Virus record (IMG/VR): IMGVR_UViG_3300023272_000011
Span: 1-27,343 of that record
Source: a virus
Direction: 5' to 3' (one strand)
DNA: 27,343 nucleotides
In this document: one piece after another, positions 14,821 through 23,174 of the stretch
Layout of the letters: each line of letters starts with the position of its first letter
Position numbering within the stretch: position 1 is the stretch's first letter
The notes under the pieces: generated by a model
What the model was told of the DNA's origin: nothing
The model's database searches: none
What the model saw: only the letters and a program-made list of their open reading frames with translations
Program-made: the position numbers and the translations under genes

Positions 14821-16307
14821 TGGCCGTTATCCACAACCTGATCATCGTCCCTGCACTGAAAATCGATGACGGGACGCCCGGCGCGCCGTGGTTCCTCACG
14901 GGGTGGGCGCGCACCACGAGCGCTCACGCCAGCCTCCCGCGGACCACGGCCTGGGCCGGTACCACGGCCGGTCAGGTGGTCTGCTCCCGCGCGCTCGGAC
15001 TGACCGCGGGCCGTTACTGCGTGTTCAGCGTGTCGATCCGGGCCATCGCCCCGCAGACCGGCACGCTCGGGATCGACTGGCGCGCCTCGGGTGGCGGGTT
15101 CCTGTCCAGCACCTCCGGCGCCGGATCGGACCACGGCGTGATCAACATGACCGCCAGCAGCACGCAGCGGTTCGCGATCATCGGCCAGGTGCCGGCCAGT
15201 GGTGTCCGCGCGGACCCCGTGATCAACGGCATGGACGCGGGCGGGGCCCAGGTGACCGCGTCCATGCTCACTGAGCACGCCACGCTCGCAGAAGCCGAGG
15301 ACGCGCTGGAGTCCGCGATCCTGGACGGGGGCTACGCCGACGGCGACTCGCCCGGCGGGACGTGGGACGGCGCCGACGGCGAGAGTACGTCGACGATCGT
15401 CCGCGACCCGGACGGCTCGGGCGTTGCCGAGCTCGGCGCGCTGGTCGGGACCGGGCTCGGCGTCCGCACGAGCAACGATGCGCACGGCGTGGCCGTGTTC
15501 GGGGCCCTGTTCGCCTCCAGCGGCCTCATCCCGACCGCCCAGTACGACCGGGAGCGGGGCCGGATCCGGGTCTCTGCGGCCGGCCTGGCCGCCAACGTGG
15601 TGCGCGTGGTGGTCTACAGCCGCCCGCTCGGCACCCGGAGATGGACCGTGGTGCGCGGCGGCAAGGTCACGGTCACCGCTGGCGCCATGGCCCGGCCGGT
15701 GGACGACTACGAATACCGGGCTGGCGGCGGCATGGAGTACCGGATCGACGCTCTGTCCAACTTGGAGGGCCAGCCCGAGGACGTCGTGCAGACCGCGATC
15801 GTGAGCGTGAGCGATACCGAGGCCCGGACGTGGCTCAAGTTCATCCCGGCCCCCTGGACGAACATCCCGGTGGAGCTCGTGGTGGACGACTGGGAGCTGA
15901 GCCGCGACGCCCGTTCCACCGTGCATGAGGTGTCCGGCCAGTCCCCGCCGATCGTGGTCTCGGACGTGCACACCAGCACCAGGACCGCGGTCCGGTTCAA
16001 GACCGGCACGGACGAGGCCCTGGCCAAGCTCCGGCACGCGCTCGGGCAGGGTGCGCCGGCGTACCTCCAGGTCCCCGACGCCGTCCCGCTCCCGACCATG
16101 TACGTGTCGGTCGGGAAGTTCGTGAGCCGGCGCTGGGGCGGCCGGGAGTCCCGGAAGTACGTCACCACGGTGGACATCGTCGAGGTGGCCGCGCCGCCGC
16201 CCAGCGTGGTTCCCGGGACGATCACCTACGGGGCCCTCTCCGGGCTGTACGCCACCTACGGCGAGCTCGATGGCGTGTTCTCCACCTACGGCGAGCTGGC
16301 CGGATGA
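14820..16307 (+). CDS. Minor tail protein, Dit-like (495 aa)
   Basis: It directly follows the tape measure, the usual place of the distal tail protein. The N-terminal ~150 residues look like a carbohydrate-binding jelly-roll (GRYCVFSVSIRA...). The second half (about residues 200-460) is beta-rich and ends with a DxVxV domain like Dit proteins. The last residues carry a decapeptide repeat, TYGxLxG, at an exact 30-base period (16224, 16254, 16284). Similar Tyr/Trp-rich tails occur in other actinophage Dit proteins. It shares one base with the tape measure stop. Confidence 0.8.
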   Translation: MAVIHNLIIVPALKIDDGTPGAPWFLTGWARTTSAHASLPRTTAWAGTTAGQVVCSRALGLTAGRYCVFSVSIRAIAPQTGTLGIDWRASGGGFLSSTSGAGSDHGVINMTASSTQRFAIIGQVPASGVRADPVINGMDAGGAQVTASMLTEHATLAEAEDALESAILDGGYADGDSPGGTWDGADGESTSTIVRDPDGSGVAELGALVGTGLGVRTSNDAHGVAVFGALFASSGLIPTAQYDRERGRIRVSAAGLAANVVRVVVYSRPLGTRRWTVVRGGKVTVTAGAMARPVDDYEYRAGGGMEYRIDALSNLEGQPEDVVQTAIVSVSDTEARTWLKFIPAPWTNIPVELVVDDWELSRDARSTVHEVSGQSPPIVVSDVHTSTRTAVRFKTGTDEALAKLRHALGQGAPAYLQVPDAVPLPTMYVSVGKFVSRRWGGRESRKYVTTVDIVEVAAPPPSVVPGTITYGALSGLYATYGELDGVFSTYGELAG

Positions 16308-18232
16308 TCCCCGTCACGGACCGGTTCCTGGAGACCGTCCGGGGGTCCCACCGCTCGGTCGCGCGCCTCACTCTGGTGGACGGCGTCCAGCACGGCCCGG
16401 CGCCCACCGGGCTCCCGGTGCCCATGCTGGCCGGCGCGGTGCGGCTCACGGCCTCGTCCATGGTCAAGGCCCAGCTCCGGCTCCAGATTCCTGGCGACTG
16501 GTGGGACGACGTCCAGCCGTTCGGGGCCGAGGTGTTCGCCGAGCGCGGCGTGGCGTTCGGCGACGGCCAGGAGGAGTACGTGCCGCTCGGGTACTTCCCC
16601 CTCGGCGACCCCGTTCAGGACTCCGCCCCGTACGGCCCGCTGACGCTCTCGTGCGATGACCGCATGGGCCGGCTGATCAAGGTCTGTCGGATCGTGATCC
16701 CGTGGCAGATACCGACCGGCACCACGCACCGCCAGATCGTGGAGCGGCTGGTCAACGGGGACCTGTCCGGCGTCGGGACCTACGGCATGTACCGGCTCCA
16801 GGGTGCGCCCCCGGTCCCGATCATGTGGGACCAGGCCGGATACGACCCGGACACGGCCACGGTGGACACGCTCCCGCTCGTGGACGACTCCGCGGCCGAG
16901 TACCTGGCCAAGCTCGTGGACACCCGTGGGTGCGTGCTGCGCTTCCGCCCGACCGGTGAGCTGGAGGTGGTGGCGGCCAGCCCGCCGGTCGACGCTGCTC
17001 CGGTCTACCGGCTCAGCACCGGGCCGGCCTCGGGGGCCACGCTCAAGCGCTGGAGCCGGCGCACTACCGACCAGGGGGTGTTCAACACGGTGCGCGCGGT
17101 CGGGTCGGACCCCGCCCACCAGACCGGGTACCGCGTCGCCCGGATCGTCGACCCGACCAGCCAGCTCCGTTACGACGGCCCGATGGGCCCGCGCGTGCGC
17201 TACTACGCCAGCCCGCTCCTGACCACCGACGCGCAGGCCGACGAGGCCGCCGCCAGCGTGCTGGCCCGCAGCACCGGGCTGCCGACCGAGACCCAGCTCT
17301 GGTCCGTGCCCATGCCGGCCCACCAGCCGCTCGACGTCGTGGCCGCTCCCTCGGGCTCGGGGATCGGCACGTTCGTGCTGGAGGAAGTAGAGATCCCGCT
17401 GGTCGGTGGTGGTGAGACCGTGCTCAAGACCCGCACGCTCAACCCGGTGGCCGAGGTGGAGACCCCGGACACCCCCGAGCCGACGCCCCCACCGCCGTCC
17501 GGACCCGGCACGACGCCGGACCCCGGACCGGGGCCAGGACCGGGCGGCGGGGACCCGTCGGACGGCACTCAGGCCGCGGTCCTGCTCGGCTGGGGCCCAG
17601 TGATCGACGGAGACGAGTTCGTCGGGAATGTGATCAACACGACGAAGTGGGGTCTCTACCGCGGGCCTGGTCACAGCGGGAACGGCACGCGCCGGCCCGA
17701 GGCGTTCAGCCAGCACGACGGCATGCTCACGATCACCGGCGACCGCTCCGGCCAGTCCGGCGGCGCCACGTTCCGGCGCGGGTCGAACGGGTACCGGCTG
17801 GAGTGCCGGGTGCGCGCCTACCCGGACGGCGACCGAGGCGCCTACCCGGACGAGTACCACCCGGTCCTGATCCTCTGGCCGGACAACAATGAATGGCCCG
17901 AGGGAGCTGAGTACGACTATCTGGAGTTCGATATCGGGGACAACAAGGGTGCCGGATTCATGCACTTGCCGAATCACACCCCGTACCGTCAGGATCATTT
18001 CACGTTCCCGGTGGATCCCACCCAGTGGTTCAACATGGCGTGCGAGTGGAACCGGGTCAAGAAGACGCTCAAGGCCTGGTGTAACGGGGTGCAGGTCTAC
18101 TCCGGCTCGGGCCGCGTAGCCGAGGCTCCGGGCCCGATGCACCCTACCTTCCAGCTCGACCATTTCGGCGGGAAGCCGCGCCGAGCAAAGTTCGACATGG
18201 CATTCATCCGGATATACGGGGTGCCCTCGTGA
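16304..18232 (+). CDS. Minor tail protein with C-terminal GH16-like glycosidase domain (642 aa)
   Basis: Residues 1-385 look like a tail tip/Tal-type minor tail protein (GYFPLGDP, a central VDDSAAEYLAKL). A Pro/Gly/Asp-rich linker fills ~386-420. The last ~220 residues match the glycoside hydrolase 16 jelly-roll: DEFVGNVINTTKW, then RRPEAFSQHDGMLTITGD, YHPVLILWPDNNEWP, and the catalytic pattern ExDxxE as E536-Y-D538-Y-L-E541. Both catalytic glutamates are present, so it is probably active on a beta-glucan or similar surface glycan. It overlaps the Dit-like gene by ATGA. It may open a capsule or cell-wall glycan during adsorption. Confidence 0.85.
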   Translation: MIPVTDRFLETVRGSHRSVARLTLVDGVQHGPAPTGLPVPMLAGAVRLTASSMVKAQLRLQIPGDWWDDVQPFGAEVFAERGVAFGDGQEEYVPLGYFPLGDPVQDSAPYGPLTLSCDDRMGRLIKVCRIVIPWQIPTGTTHRQIVERLVNGDLSGVGTYGMYRLQGAPPVPIMWDQAGYDPDTATVDTLPLVDDSAAEYLAKLVDTRGCVLRFRPTGELEVVAASPPVDAAPVYRLSTGPASGATLKRWSRRTTDQGVFNTVRAVGSDPAHQTGYRVARIVDPTSQLRYDGPMGPRVRYYASPLLTTDAQADEAAASVLARSTGLPTETQLWSVPMPAHQPLDVVAAPSGSGIGTFVLEEVEIPLVGGGETVLKTRTLNPVAEVETPDTPEPTPPPPSGPGTTPDPGPGPGPGGGDPSDGTQAAVLLGWGPVIDGDEFVGNVINTTKWGLYRGPGHSGNGTRRPEAFSQHDGMLTITGDRSGQSGGATFRRGSNGYRLECRVRAYPDGDRGAYPDEYHPVLILWPDNNEWPEGAEYDYLEFDIGDNKGAGFMHLPNHTPYRQDHFTFPVDPTQWFNMACEWNRVKKTLKAWCNGVQVYSGSGRVAEAPGPMHPTFQLDHFGGKPRRAKFDMAFIRIYGVPS

Positions 18233-18459
18233 GCGCCGTCGTGGCCGCGCTCCTGAACGGCGGCCAGGGAGGTCAGCCGCTCCCCGTCTTCTCCGGGTAC
18301 TGCCAGAGCACGGCCCCGGTCACCGTCCAGATCAGCGGCGACACCGTGCTGACGGGACTGGAGTACCTCGGCGTCGCCGGCACGCTGGTCGTTGGTCGCG
18401 TGCTGCTGCTGCGCGTCCCCGACGGCCGACCGCTGATCCTGGGCAACCTCAACACCTGA
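18229..18459 (+). CDS. Small beta-rich tail-associated protein (76 aa)
   Basis: Not recognised as a named family. It starts by GTGA overlap with the GH16-bearing protein. The sequence is mostly short beta strands (VTVQISGDTVLTGLEYL, VVGRVLLLRVPDGRPLILGNL), like a small OB-type or beta-barrel tip domain. Many actinophages carry a similar small gene after the large tail-tip protein. A role in the tail tip is inferred from position. Confidence 0.65.
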   Translation: MSAVVAALLNGGQGGQPLPVFSGYCQSTAPVTVQISGDTVLTGLEYLGVAGTLVVGRVLLLRVPDGRPLILGNLNT

Positions 18460-18479
18460 TCACCTGAGAGGATCACACC

Positions 18480-18869
18480 ATGCCCGCTACCGGATGGATC
18501 CAGGCCCGCGCCGCCGCGTTCCTGGCGTCCGAGGCCGCGGCCTTCCCCTGGATCAAGCTCCACACCGGACACCCCGGGTCGGCAGCCACGGCGAACGCCG
18601 CCACCGAGACCGATCGGCTCCAGGCGACCTGGGGATCGGTCACCCTGGCCAGCGACGGTCACTCGGTGGAGCTCGCGTGGACCGCGGACCTGGAGTGGAT
18701 CTCCGTTGCCGGGTCCGAGGACTACACCCACATCTCGGGATGGTCGCTGGTCACCGGCGGGCTCCCGGGCTGGACCGGAGAGCTGACCGCGGACGCCGTG
18801 GTCGTCGCGAACAACTTCAAGATCCCGGCGGGGGCGTACATCCTGCGCCAGCCGATCGCCTACACCTGA
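18480..18869 (+). CDS. Minor tail protein (129 aa)
   Basis: An N-terminal helix (WIQARAAAFLASEA) is followed by IKLHTGHPGSAATANAATETDR, a pattern common in small actinophage tail proteins (LHTxxPG...), and a beta-rich second half (HISGWSLVTGGLPGWTGEL). It is probably a fibre-tip or receptor-facing subunit. GAGAGG lies 9 nt before the ATG. The gene stands in the minor-tail block with 20 nt to the upstream stop. Confidence 0.75.
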   Translation: MPATGWIQARAAAFLASEAAAFPWIKLHTGHPGSAATANAATETDRLQATWGSVTLASDGHSVELAWTADLEWISVAGSEDYTHISGWSLVTGGLPGWTGELTADAVVVANNFKIPAGAYILRQPIAYT

Positions 18870-18882
18870 TCGGAGCGCCACC

Positions 18883-19593
18883 GTGCCGCAGACCAACCGC
18901 TGGGGTCTCACCTACCCGACCGAGAACGATCCCGTTCTCGTGTGGCTGGACATCCAGACCTTGGCCGAGAACGCCGAGGCCGCGCTCGGGCGTGCGTTCC
19001 CGGTCGCGGACGAGGCCGCTCGGACCGCGCTCGGGGTCGCGCTCGGAGCGCCCGGAGCCGGCTTCCTCGTGCTCCAGGTGGACACCGGTCAGCCGTACAT
19101 GTGGCTCGGGGCGACCTGGCTGGCCGTCGGCGGCGGAGGCGGTGGAGGGGGCGGGGATGGCGCGCTCCCGTCGCTCGGGCGCTGGGGCGGAACCGCGGCC
19201 CAGGCGATCCCGAACGCGGACGCCACGGTCGTCTCGTTCCCTACCGAGATCACGGCCACCCCGGACATCACCCGGGAGACGGCCAGTCCGGGGCACAAGT
19301 TCGTGCTCCAGCGCGCCGGCCGGCTCTCCGGCTCGCTCGTGATCCGCTACGCCACGACCACGGCCGCGGGCGTCCGGGACGTCCACGTCCTGGCCAACGG
19401 CACCCAGTACCTCGGCTCCAGCGGTGGCGCGGTCGCCGGCCAGCCGGCCACGCACTCGGTGGCCATCGAACCGGTGGACCTGGCCGAGGACGCCGAGATC
19501 ACGGTGGAGGCCTTCCAGGGGACCGGGAGCACGCGCACCCTGGAGCCCGGCGCCGGCTCCCGCTGGGTGCGGCTGACGCTGGAGCTCCGATGA
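18883..19593 (+). CDS. Minor tail/fibre protein with glycine linker (236 aa)
   Basis: The N-terminus (TNRWGLTYPTENDPV) resembles the start of many tail fibre proteins that attach to the baseplate. A helix with Ala/Leu follows, then a run of nine glycines at about residues 83-91. The C-terminal ~130 residues are a beta-sandwich reminiscent of C1q/TNF-like fibre tips (GHKFVLQRAGRLSGSLVIRYATT). GTG start, 13 nt after the upstream gene. The end overlaps the next gene by ATGA. Confidence 0.75.
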   Translation: MPQTNRWGLTYPTENDPVLVWLDIQTLAENAEAALGRAFPVADEAARTALGVALGAPGAGFLVLQVDTGQPYMWLGATWLAVGGGGGGGGGDGALPSLGRWGGTAAQAIPNADATVVSFPTEITATPDITRETASPGHKFVLQRAGRLSGSLVIRYATTTAAGVRDVHVLANGTQYLGSSGGAVAGQPATHSVAIEPVDLAEDAEITVEAFQGTGSTRTLEPGAGSRWVRLTLELR

Positions 19594-20003
19594 CCGCCCC
19601 GACGTACACCCTCCGGGACCGCCTCCCCGTGATCGACGTAGAGGCTCAGGCCGGGCGCGAGATCACGATCAGCGTGCCCGTGCTCGGCGCGGGCGGTGGG
19701 GGCGTCGACGTGGCCGGCCTCGTGCACGTGCGCGCACAGGTTCGGCTCCGGTGGGACTCCGATCTCGTGCTGCACGCGTGGGATGACGTGCTCGGCAACG
19801 CCACCCTGGAGGGCACCCCGGGCGGCACCGACGCGGCCGCCGTGGTGACCGCCACCGACGCCGAGACCACGATCTGGGGCATGTCCTGGCCGCGGCTGGC
19901 CGTGTTCTGGGATATCGAGGTGGAGGACACCGGGGGCGAGATCCACCCGTTGTGCACCGCCTCCCCGTTCGCGCTGCTCCCCGAGATCACCCGACCCACG
20001 TAG
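19590..20003 (+). CDS. Minor tail/virion protein (137 aa)
   Basis: It is beta-rich throughout with a short Gly run (GAGGGGVDVAG), strands VRAQVRLRWDSDLVLHAWD and RLAVFWDIEVEDTGGE, and one cysteine near the end. No specific family is recognised. It overlaps the fibre-like gene upstream by ATGA and is probably a co-translated virion component. Confidence 0.7.
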   Translation: MTAPTYTLRDRLPVIDVEAQAGREITISVPVLGAGGGGVDVAGLVHVRAQVRLRWDSDLVLHAWDDVLGNATLEGTPGGTDAAAVVTATDAETTIWGMSWPRLAVFWDIEVEDTGGEIHPLCTASPFALLPEITRPT

Positions 20004-20013
20004 GAGACCGCCC

Positions 20014-20427
20014 GTGCTCACCCTCACCGACGCCATCCGCAACGCGCGTGTTCAGGCCATCACGAACGCGTTCAACGATGGTCCGGGTGCCGGCACCATC
20101 CAGATCAGGTCCGGCACCCGGCCAGCCACCCCGACGACCACGGCAACCGGGACGCTCCTGGCGACCGTGACCCTGGTCGATCCCGCGTTCGGGTCCGCGA
20201 CCGCGGGCGTGGCCACGATCGCCGACCCGGCCGGCGTCACGGCGGCGGCCACCGGAACGGCCAGCTGGTTCCGCGGATTCGACTCGACCGGCGCGGCCGT
20301 GTGCGACGGTTCGGTCACGGCCACCGGCGGCGGTGGCGACCTGACCCTGGCCTCCACCTCGGTGGTGAGCGGGACGACCGTGGACATCACCGGCGGCACG
20401 TTCACCGATCCCCAGGGCACCCCGTAA
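20014..20427 (+). CDS. Minor tail protein, small beta repeat type (137 aa)
   Basis: Sequences of this type (LTDAIRNARVQAITNAFNDG, IQIRSGTRP..., GTLLATVTLVDPAFG, a WFRGFDS strand, and a final GGDLTLASTSVVSGTTVDI) recur in many phage structural gene clusters, usually as small virion proteins of unknown exact role. The GTG start has GGAG about 9 nt upstream. Confidence 0.78.
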   Translation: MLTLTDAIRNARVQAITNAFNDGPGAGTIQIRSGTRPATPTTTATGTLLATVTLVDPAFGSATAGVATIADPAGVTAAATGTASWFRGFDSTGAAVCDGSVTATGGGGDLTLASTSVVSGTTVDITGGTFTDPQGTP

Positions 20428-20480
20428 CCGTTCCGTTATCAATTCGAGAACGGCCCTGACCAGAACCGGGAGGTGAGCTC
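20428..20480 (+). promoter_or_regulatory. AT-richer gap with short hairpin
   Basis: This 53-bp gap is AT-richer than its surroundings. It carries a 6-bp inverted repeat, CCGTTC (20428-20433) and GAACGG (20448-20453), starting right after the stop codon, and a Shine-Dalgarno sequence GGGAGG for the next gene. The stem is short, so a terminator or promoter call is weak. Confidence 0.25.
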
Positions 20481-21659
20481 GTGACGGTCTCTGTCGTCGA
20501 CACGGCGACCGCAGCGCCGACCGCGGGCGTCACCACGTTCGCGGCCAGCCTGGTCGGGGCCACGGCCCCGAACGCCCTGCTCTGGATCCTCGGCGGGGAC
20601 AAGAACTCTGGCACGATCACGCAACCGACCGACACGCCGACCATGCCGATCGTGCTCAAGGGCACGAGCACCGCCGGTCCGGCCGATCAGGTGACCATCG
20701 CCCTGGCCCACGGCACCGCCGACGGTGGCGAGACCACGATCTCCGGAACGGTCGGCGCCAACATCGCAGGTGGCCAGCTCTGGGTTGCAGAGCTGGCCGA
20801 CAACGTCGGAACCGGCGCCTGGGCGCGCTGGGGCACGGTCACGAACGAGACCGACGGCGCAGACGTCACCTCGGTGGCTCTGACCGGCCTGGCCGCCACG
20901 GAGACCGGCCTGGCCGTGGCCGCGGTTGCGTCGGACTCGGTGAACACCCAGGGCACGGTGTCGTGGACGTCCAGCACCGGGCACACCTTCACCGTCCGCC
21001 GGTCCACGGCCTCGGGCGGCGGCCAGGCCGGCCTGTGGATCGCCACGGCCCCGGTCACCCAGGGCGACACGGTGTCGGTCACGTTCGCGCGCGCGGGCGG
21101 CACCGCCGACCAGCACTCCGGGTTCATGACCGTGTTCGCGCGCACGGTCGCCAGCGCGAACACCGGCGTCATGGCCGGAGCGGCCCGCCCAGCGACCGGG
21201 GCGCTCACCGGGACCGAGACCACGAGCGGCACCATGGCCGGCGCAGCCACGGTCGCGACGGGCGCCCTGACGGCCACACAGCGCACGACCGGCTTCCTGG
21301 CCGCCGTGGCCCGCCCGGCCACCGGGGACGCGGCAGCGGCCCTCGTGGACCCGGCAACGCTGGCCGGAACGAGCCCGGTCCCGGTCGGCAACTTGACCGG
21401 GACCCAGTCCACCCCCGGCGCGTTCGCCGCGCAGGCGCCCCGCGCGACCGGTCAGCTCACCGGGCAACTCGTGTTCCCGGTCATCGAAGGCGAGTTCGCC
21501 GCGCTGGCCGCGGTCGCGGTCGGGAACATCACCCAGGTGCCGGCGCCGCCCACAGATCTCCCGCTGCGCGCGGGTGAACCGTCCCTGACCGCCACCTGGC
21601 GCGCCGGCTCGCCAGCGATCGCGACCGGCTGGCGAGCCGGCGCCCCGGAGGTTCGATGA
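20481..21659 (+). CDS. Repeat-built minor tail/fibre protein (392 aa)
   Basis: Residues ~1-225 are a beta-rich domain (VGATAPNALLWILGGD..., VSWTSSTGHTFTVRRS, then TVSVTFARAGGTADQHSG) like virion surface domains. Residues 230-334 contain five tandem 21-residue units with a core ARPATGALTGT. The last 30 residues contain an 11-residue repeat, RAG[ES]P..TATW (at 363, 374 and 385). Such repeats usually form fibres or stalks. The gene uses a GTG start after GGGAGG. Its last ~60 bases contain a 16-bp hairpin, and it overlaps the next gene by ATGA. Confidence 0.75.
   Translation: MTVSVVDTATAAPTAGVTTFAASLVGATAPNALLWILGGDKNSGTITQPTDTPTMPIVLKGTSTAGPADQVTIALAHGTADGGETTISGTVGANIAGGQLWVAELADNVGTGAWARWGTVTNETDGADVTSVALTGLAATETGLAVAAVASDSVNTQGTVSWTSSTGHTFTVRRSTASGGGQAGLWIATAPVTQGDTVSVTFARAGGTADQHSGFMTVFARTVASANTGVMAGAARPATGALTGTETTSGTMAGAATVATGALTATQRTTGFLAAVARPATGDAAAALVDPATLAGTSPVPVGNLTGTQSTPGAFAAQAPRATGQLTGQLVFPVIEGEFAALAAVAVGNITQVPAPPTDLPLRAGEPSLTATWRAGSPAIATGWRAGAPEVR
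21601..21643 (+). terminator. Intragenic 16-bp hairpin at the end of the tail operon
   Basis: Positions 21601-21616 and 21628-21643 are perfect 16-bp inverted arms with an 11-nt loop, inside the end of the 392-aa gene and 13 nt before the next start. It is partly a by-product of the 11-residue repeat at that place, but the perfection is striking. It could attenuate transcription between tail and membrane genes or affect translation of the ATGA-coupled gene. Confidence 0.5.
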
Positions 21660-21976
21660 TCTGGCCGTGGTTCCTGGTGGACCCCATCATCCCGGCCGAG
21701 GTCGCGGACGTGCTCCGGGTGCTGTCCATGCTCGGATCCCTCACGCTCCTGGTCGCCGCGTGTTACGCCATGGTCGTGAGCCGCTACCGTGACCAGCGCG
21801 TCCGATTTGGACTGTTCGCAGCGTTCTCCGTGATGCTCACGGCCGGGAGCCTGGTCAACCTCGGCCAGGCCGCGGCCTGGCGGCTCGGGGTGCTGCCAGT
21901 GCTGGTCGCCCTGGCCGTCTGGTCCACGATCGCGTACGTACGGCGGGAGCTGGGGGAGCGGCGCCATGGACGGTAG
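21656..21976 (+). CDS. Membrane protein (106 aa)
   Basis: Three likely transmembrane segments lie at about residues 20-42, 51-70 and 75-95, separated by an Arg-rich loop (VSRYRDQRVRFG), with a basic C-terminal tail. It overlaps the repeat-built tail gene by ATGA. Small three-segment membrane proteins like this are frequent after actinophage tail genes. A lysis role (holin) is possible but unproven. Confidence 0.8.
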   Translation: MIWPWFLVDPIIPAEVADVLRVLSMLGSLTLLVAACYAMVVSRYRDQRVRFGLFAAFSVMLTAGSLVNLGQAAAWRLGVLPVLVALAVWSTIAYVRRELGERRHGR

Positions 21977-21987
21977 GAGGCTCACCG

Positions 21988-22305
21988 GTGATCCTGGATG
22001 GCGCGACGCTCGGAGTGATCTTCCAAGGGCTGGCGACGCTGGCGGTCGCGCTCGGGCTCACAGCCGCGGGGCGGAGCCGGCGCGCGGCTGTGGACCGGGG
22101 CGAGCACCGAACGCTCCAGCGGGAAAACCAGGCATGGGCGACGCACGGTCATCTGCTGGAGTCACGGCTGGCGGGAGCCGGATTGCCGGTTCCCGCGCGC
22201 CCGAGGATCCTGGAGGCTCGCTACGGCCCTGCACTGAGTGGGGCCGGAGGTGGTGACGATGGTGCCGACGGCGATTCCGCGGCCTCGTCCGCGGTCGGCT
22301 CGTGA
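21988..22305 (+). CDS. Membrane-anchored small protein (105 aa)
   Basis: One hydrophobic segment (about residues 7-27) is followed by a charged helix and a disordered Gly/Asp/Ser tail. The GTG has AGGAGG 7 nt upstream. Its last 47 bases overlap the next gene in another frame. Function unknown; together with its neighbours it forms a cluster of small membrane proteins. Confidence 0.65.
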   Translation: MILDGATLGVIFQGLATLAVALGLTAAGRSRRAAVDRGEHRTLQRENQAWATHGHLLESRLAGAGLPVPARPRILEARYGPALSGAGGGDDGADGDSAASSAVGS

Positions 22306-22603
22306 TCCAGCCCGTCCGCTCGGCGCCTGGCTGCCGGTGCTGCTGGTAGCGGCCGGCGTGCTGCTCTCGCTCCTGGGCTGGGCGACCGCGGCCAGGGTGG
22401 ACGCGGCCCTGGAGAGCGCCCAGCGCAGCGCGACATCCGCGGCCGTCGAGATGCGCGCCGCCGACCTGGCCGGCAACCGACTCGAACGCGCCCAGGACCA
22501 GCGCGACGGGCTGCGCGCGCTGGTCCTGTACCGGTGCGACACCGGAGTGATCACCGACGCCCAGCTCTGCGACGCGGCCCGCGCGATCGTGCCCGCCCGG
22601 TGA
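22259..22603 (+). CDS. Single-pass membrane protein with extracytoplasmic helix and two Cys (114 aa)
   Basis: The start at 22259 is chosen because GGAGG lies 8 nt upstream; in-frame GTGs at 22238, 22250 and 22253 are less well placed. A basic Pro/Arg-rich start is followed by one transmembrane segment (about residues 24-45), a long charged helix, and two cysteines near the end (CDTGVITDAQLC). The layout is similar to inner spanins, but actinophage hosts differ from Gram-negatives, so this is only an analogy. It overlaps the gene before by 47 nt and the one after by GTGA. Confidence 0.7.
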   Translation: MVPTAIPRPRPRSARDPARPLGAWLPVLLVAAGVLLSLLGWATAARVDAALESAQRSATSAAVEMRAADLAGNRLERAQDQRDGLRALVLYRCDTGVITDAQLCDAARAIVPAR

Positions 22604-23001
22604 GCGGAGAGACCGAGGGGGACGTCTCCGGGTGGACCGTGGACACCCTGCACGCGCACGTGGCGCGCCGGCTGACCGACCTGGACCGGCTGCTGAACGA
22701 GCGGAAGGCCGCCCAGGAGACCGCGCTGAGCGCGGCGCTGGTCGGCCAGGAGAAGGCCGTGGACAAGGCCCTGACCGCGATCAACGAGCGGCTGTACGTG
22801 CTGAACGAGCTACGCGGCGACGTGGCGACCAAGACCGCGCTGGAGGCCCTGGAGAAGGAGCTGGCCGCGCTCACGTCCCGACTCGACCGCACCGAGGGCC
22901 GCGGGGCCGGCCTGAACGCCGGCTGGGTGTACCTCCTGGCCGGCATCGCAGCGATCGGAACGGTCGTGTCCATCTTCTTGGCCATGCGCGGTGGCGCGTA
23001 G
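22600..23001 (+). CDS. Coiled-coil protein with C-terminal transmembrane segment (133 aa)
   Basis: A long helical part (about residues 12-105, with KAVDKALTAINERLYVLNELRGDV) has coiled-coil character, followed by LDRTEGRGAG and one membrane segment (about 110-130). This layout, including the RxEG motif before the final helix, is seen in a widespread family of small actinophage membrane proteins of unknown function. GTGA overlap with the upstream gene. Confidence 0.78.
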   Translation: MSGETEGDVSGWTVDTLHAHVARRLTDLDRLLNERKAAQETALSAALVGQEKAVDKALTAINERLYVLNELRGDVATKTALEALEKELAALTSRLDRTEGRGAGLNAGWVYLLAGIAAIGTVVSIFLAMRGGA

Positions 23002-23012
23002 CCTCCCAGGTC

Positions 23013-23174
23013 ATGACCATCGTCGTGTTCGTGCTCGTGCTGCTGGCGCTCGTGGCCTTCCTCGTGGGCGCCGTCCTCGCGCACCGCACCCGGGACACCC
23101 CGACCATGGCCATGTGCCTCGGCCTGGCCCTGTGGGTGGCCTCGGTGCTCATCCAGGCGTTCCCGGTCGGCTAA
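23013..23174 (+). CDS. Small two-helix membrane protein, holin-like (53 aa)
   Basis: Two transmembrane segments (about residues 2-26 and 34-52) are joined by a short RTRDTP loop. It is the last + strand gene, and its stop TAA (23172-23174) overlaps the stop of the - strand gene. No strong Shine-Dalgarno sequence is visible (CCCAGG, weak). A holin-like topology is all that can be said. Confidence 0.65.
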   Translation: MTIVVFVLVLLALVAFLVGAVLAHRTRDTPTMAMCLGLALWVASVLIQAFPVG

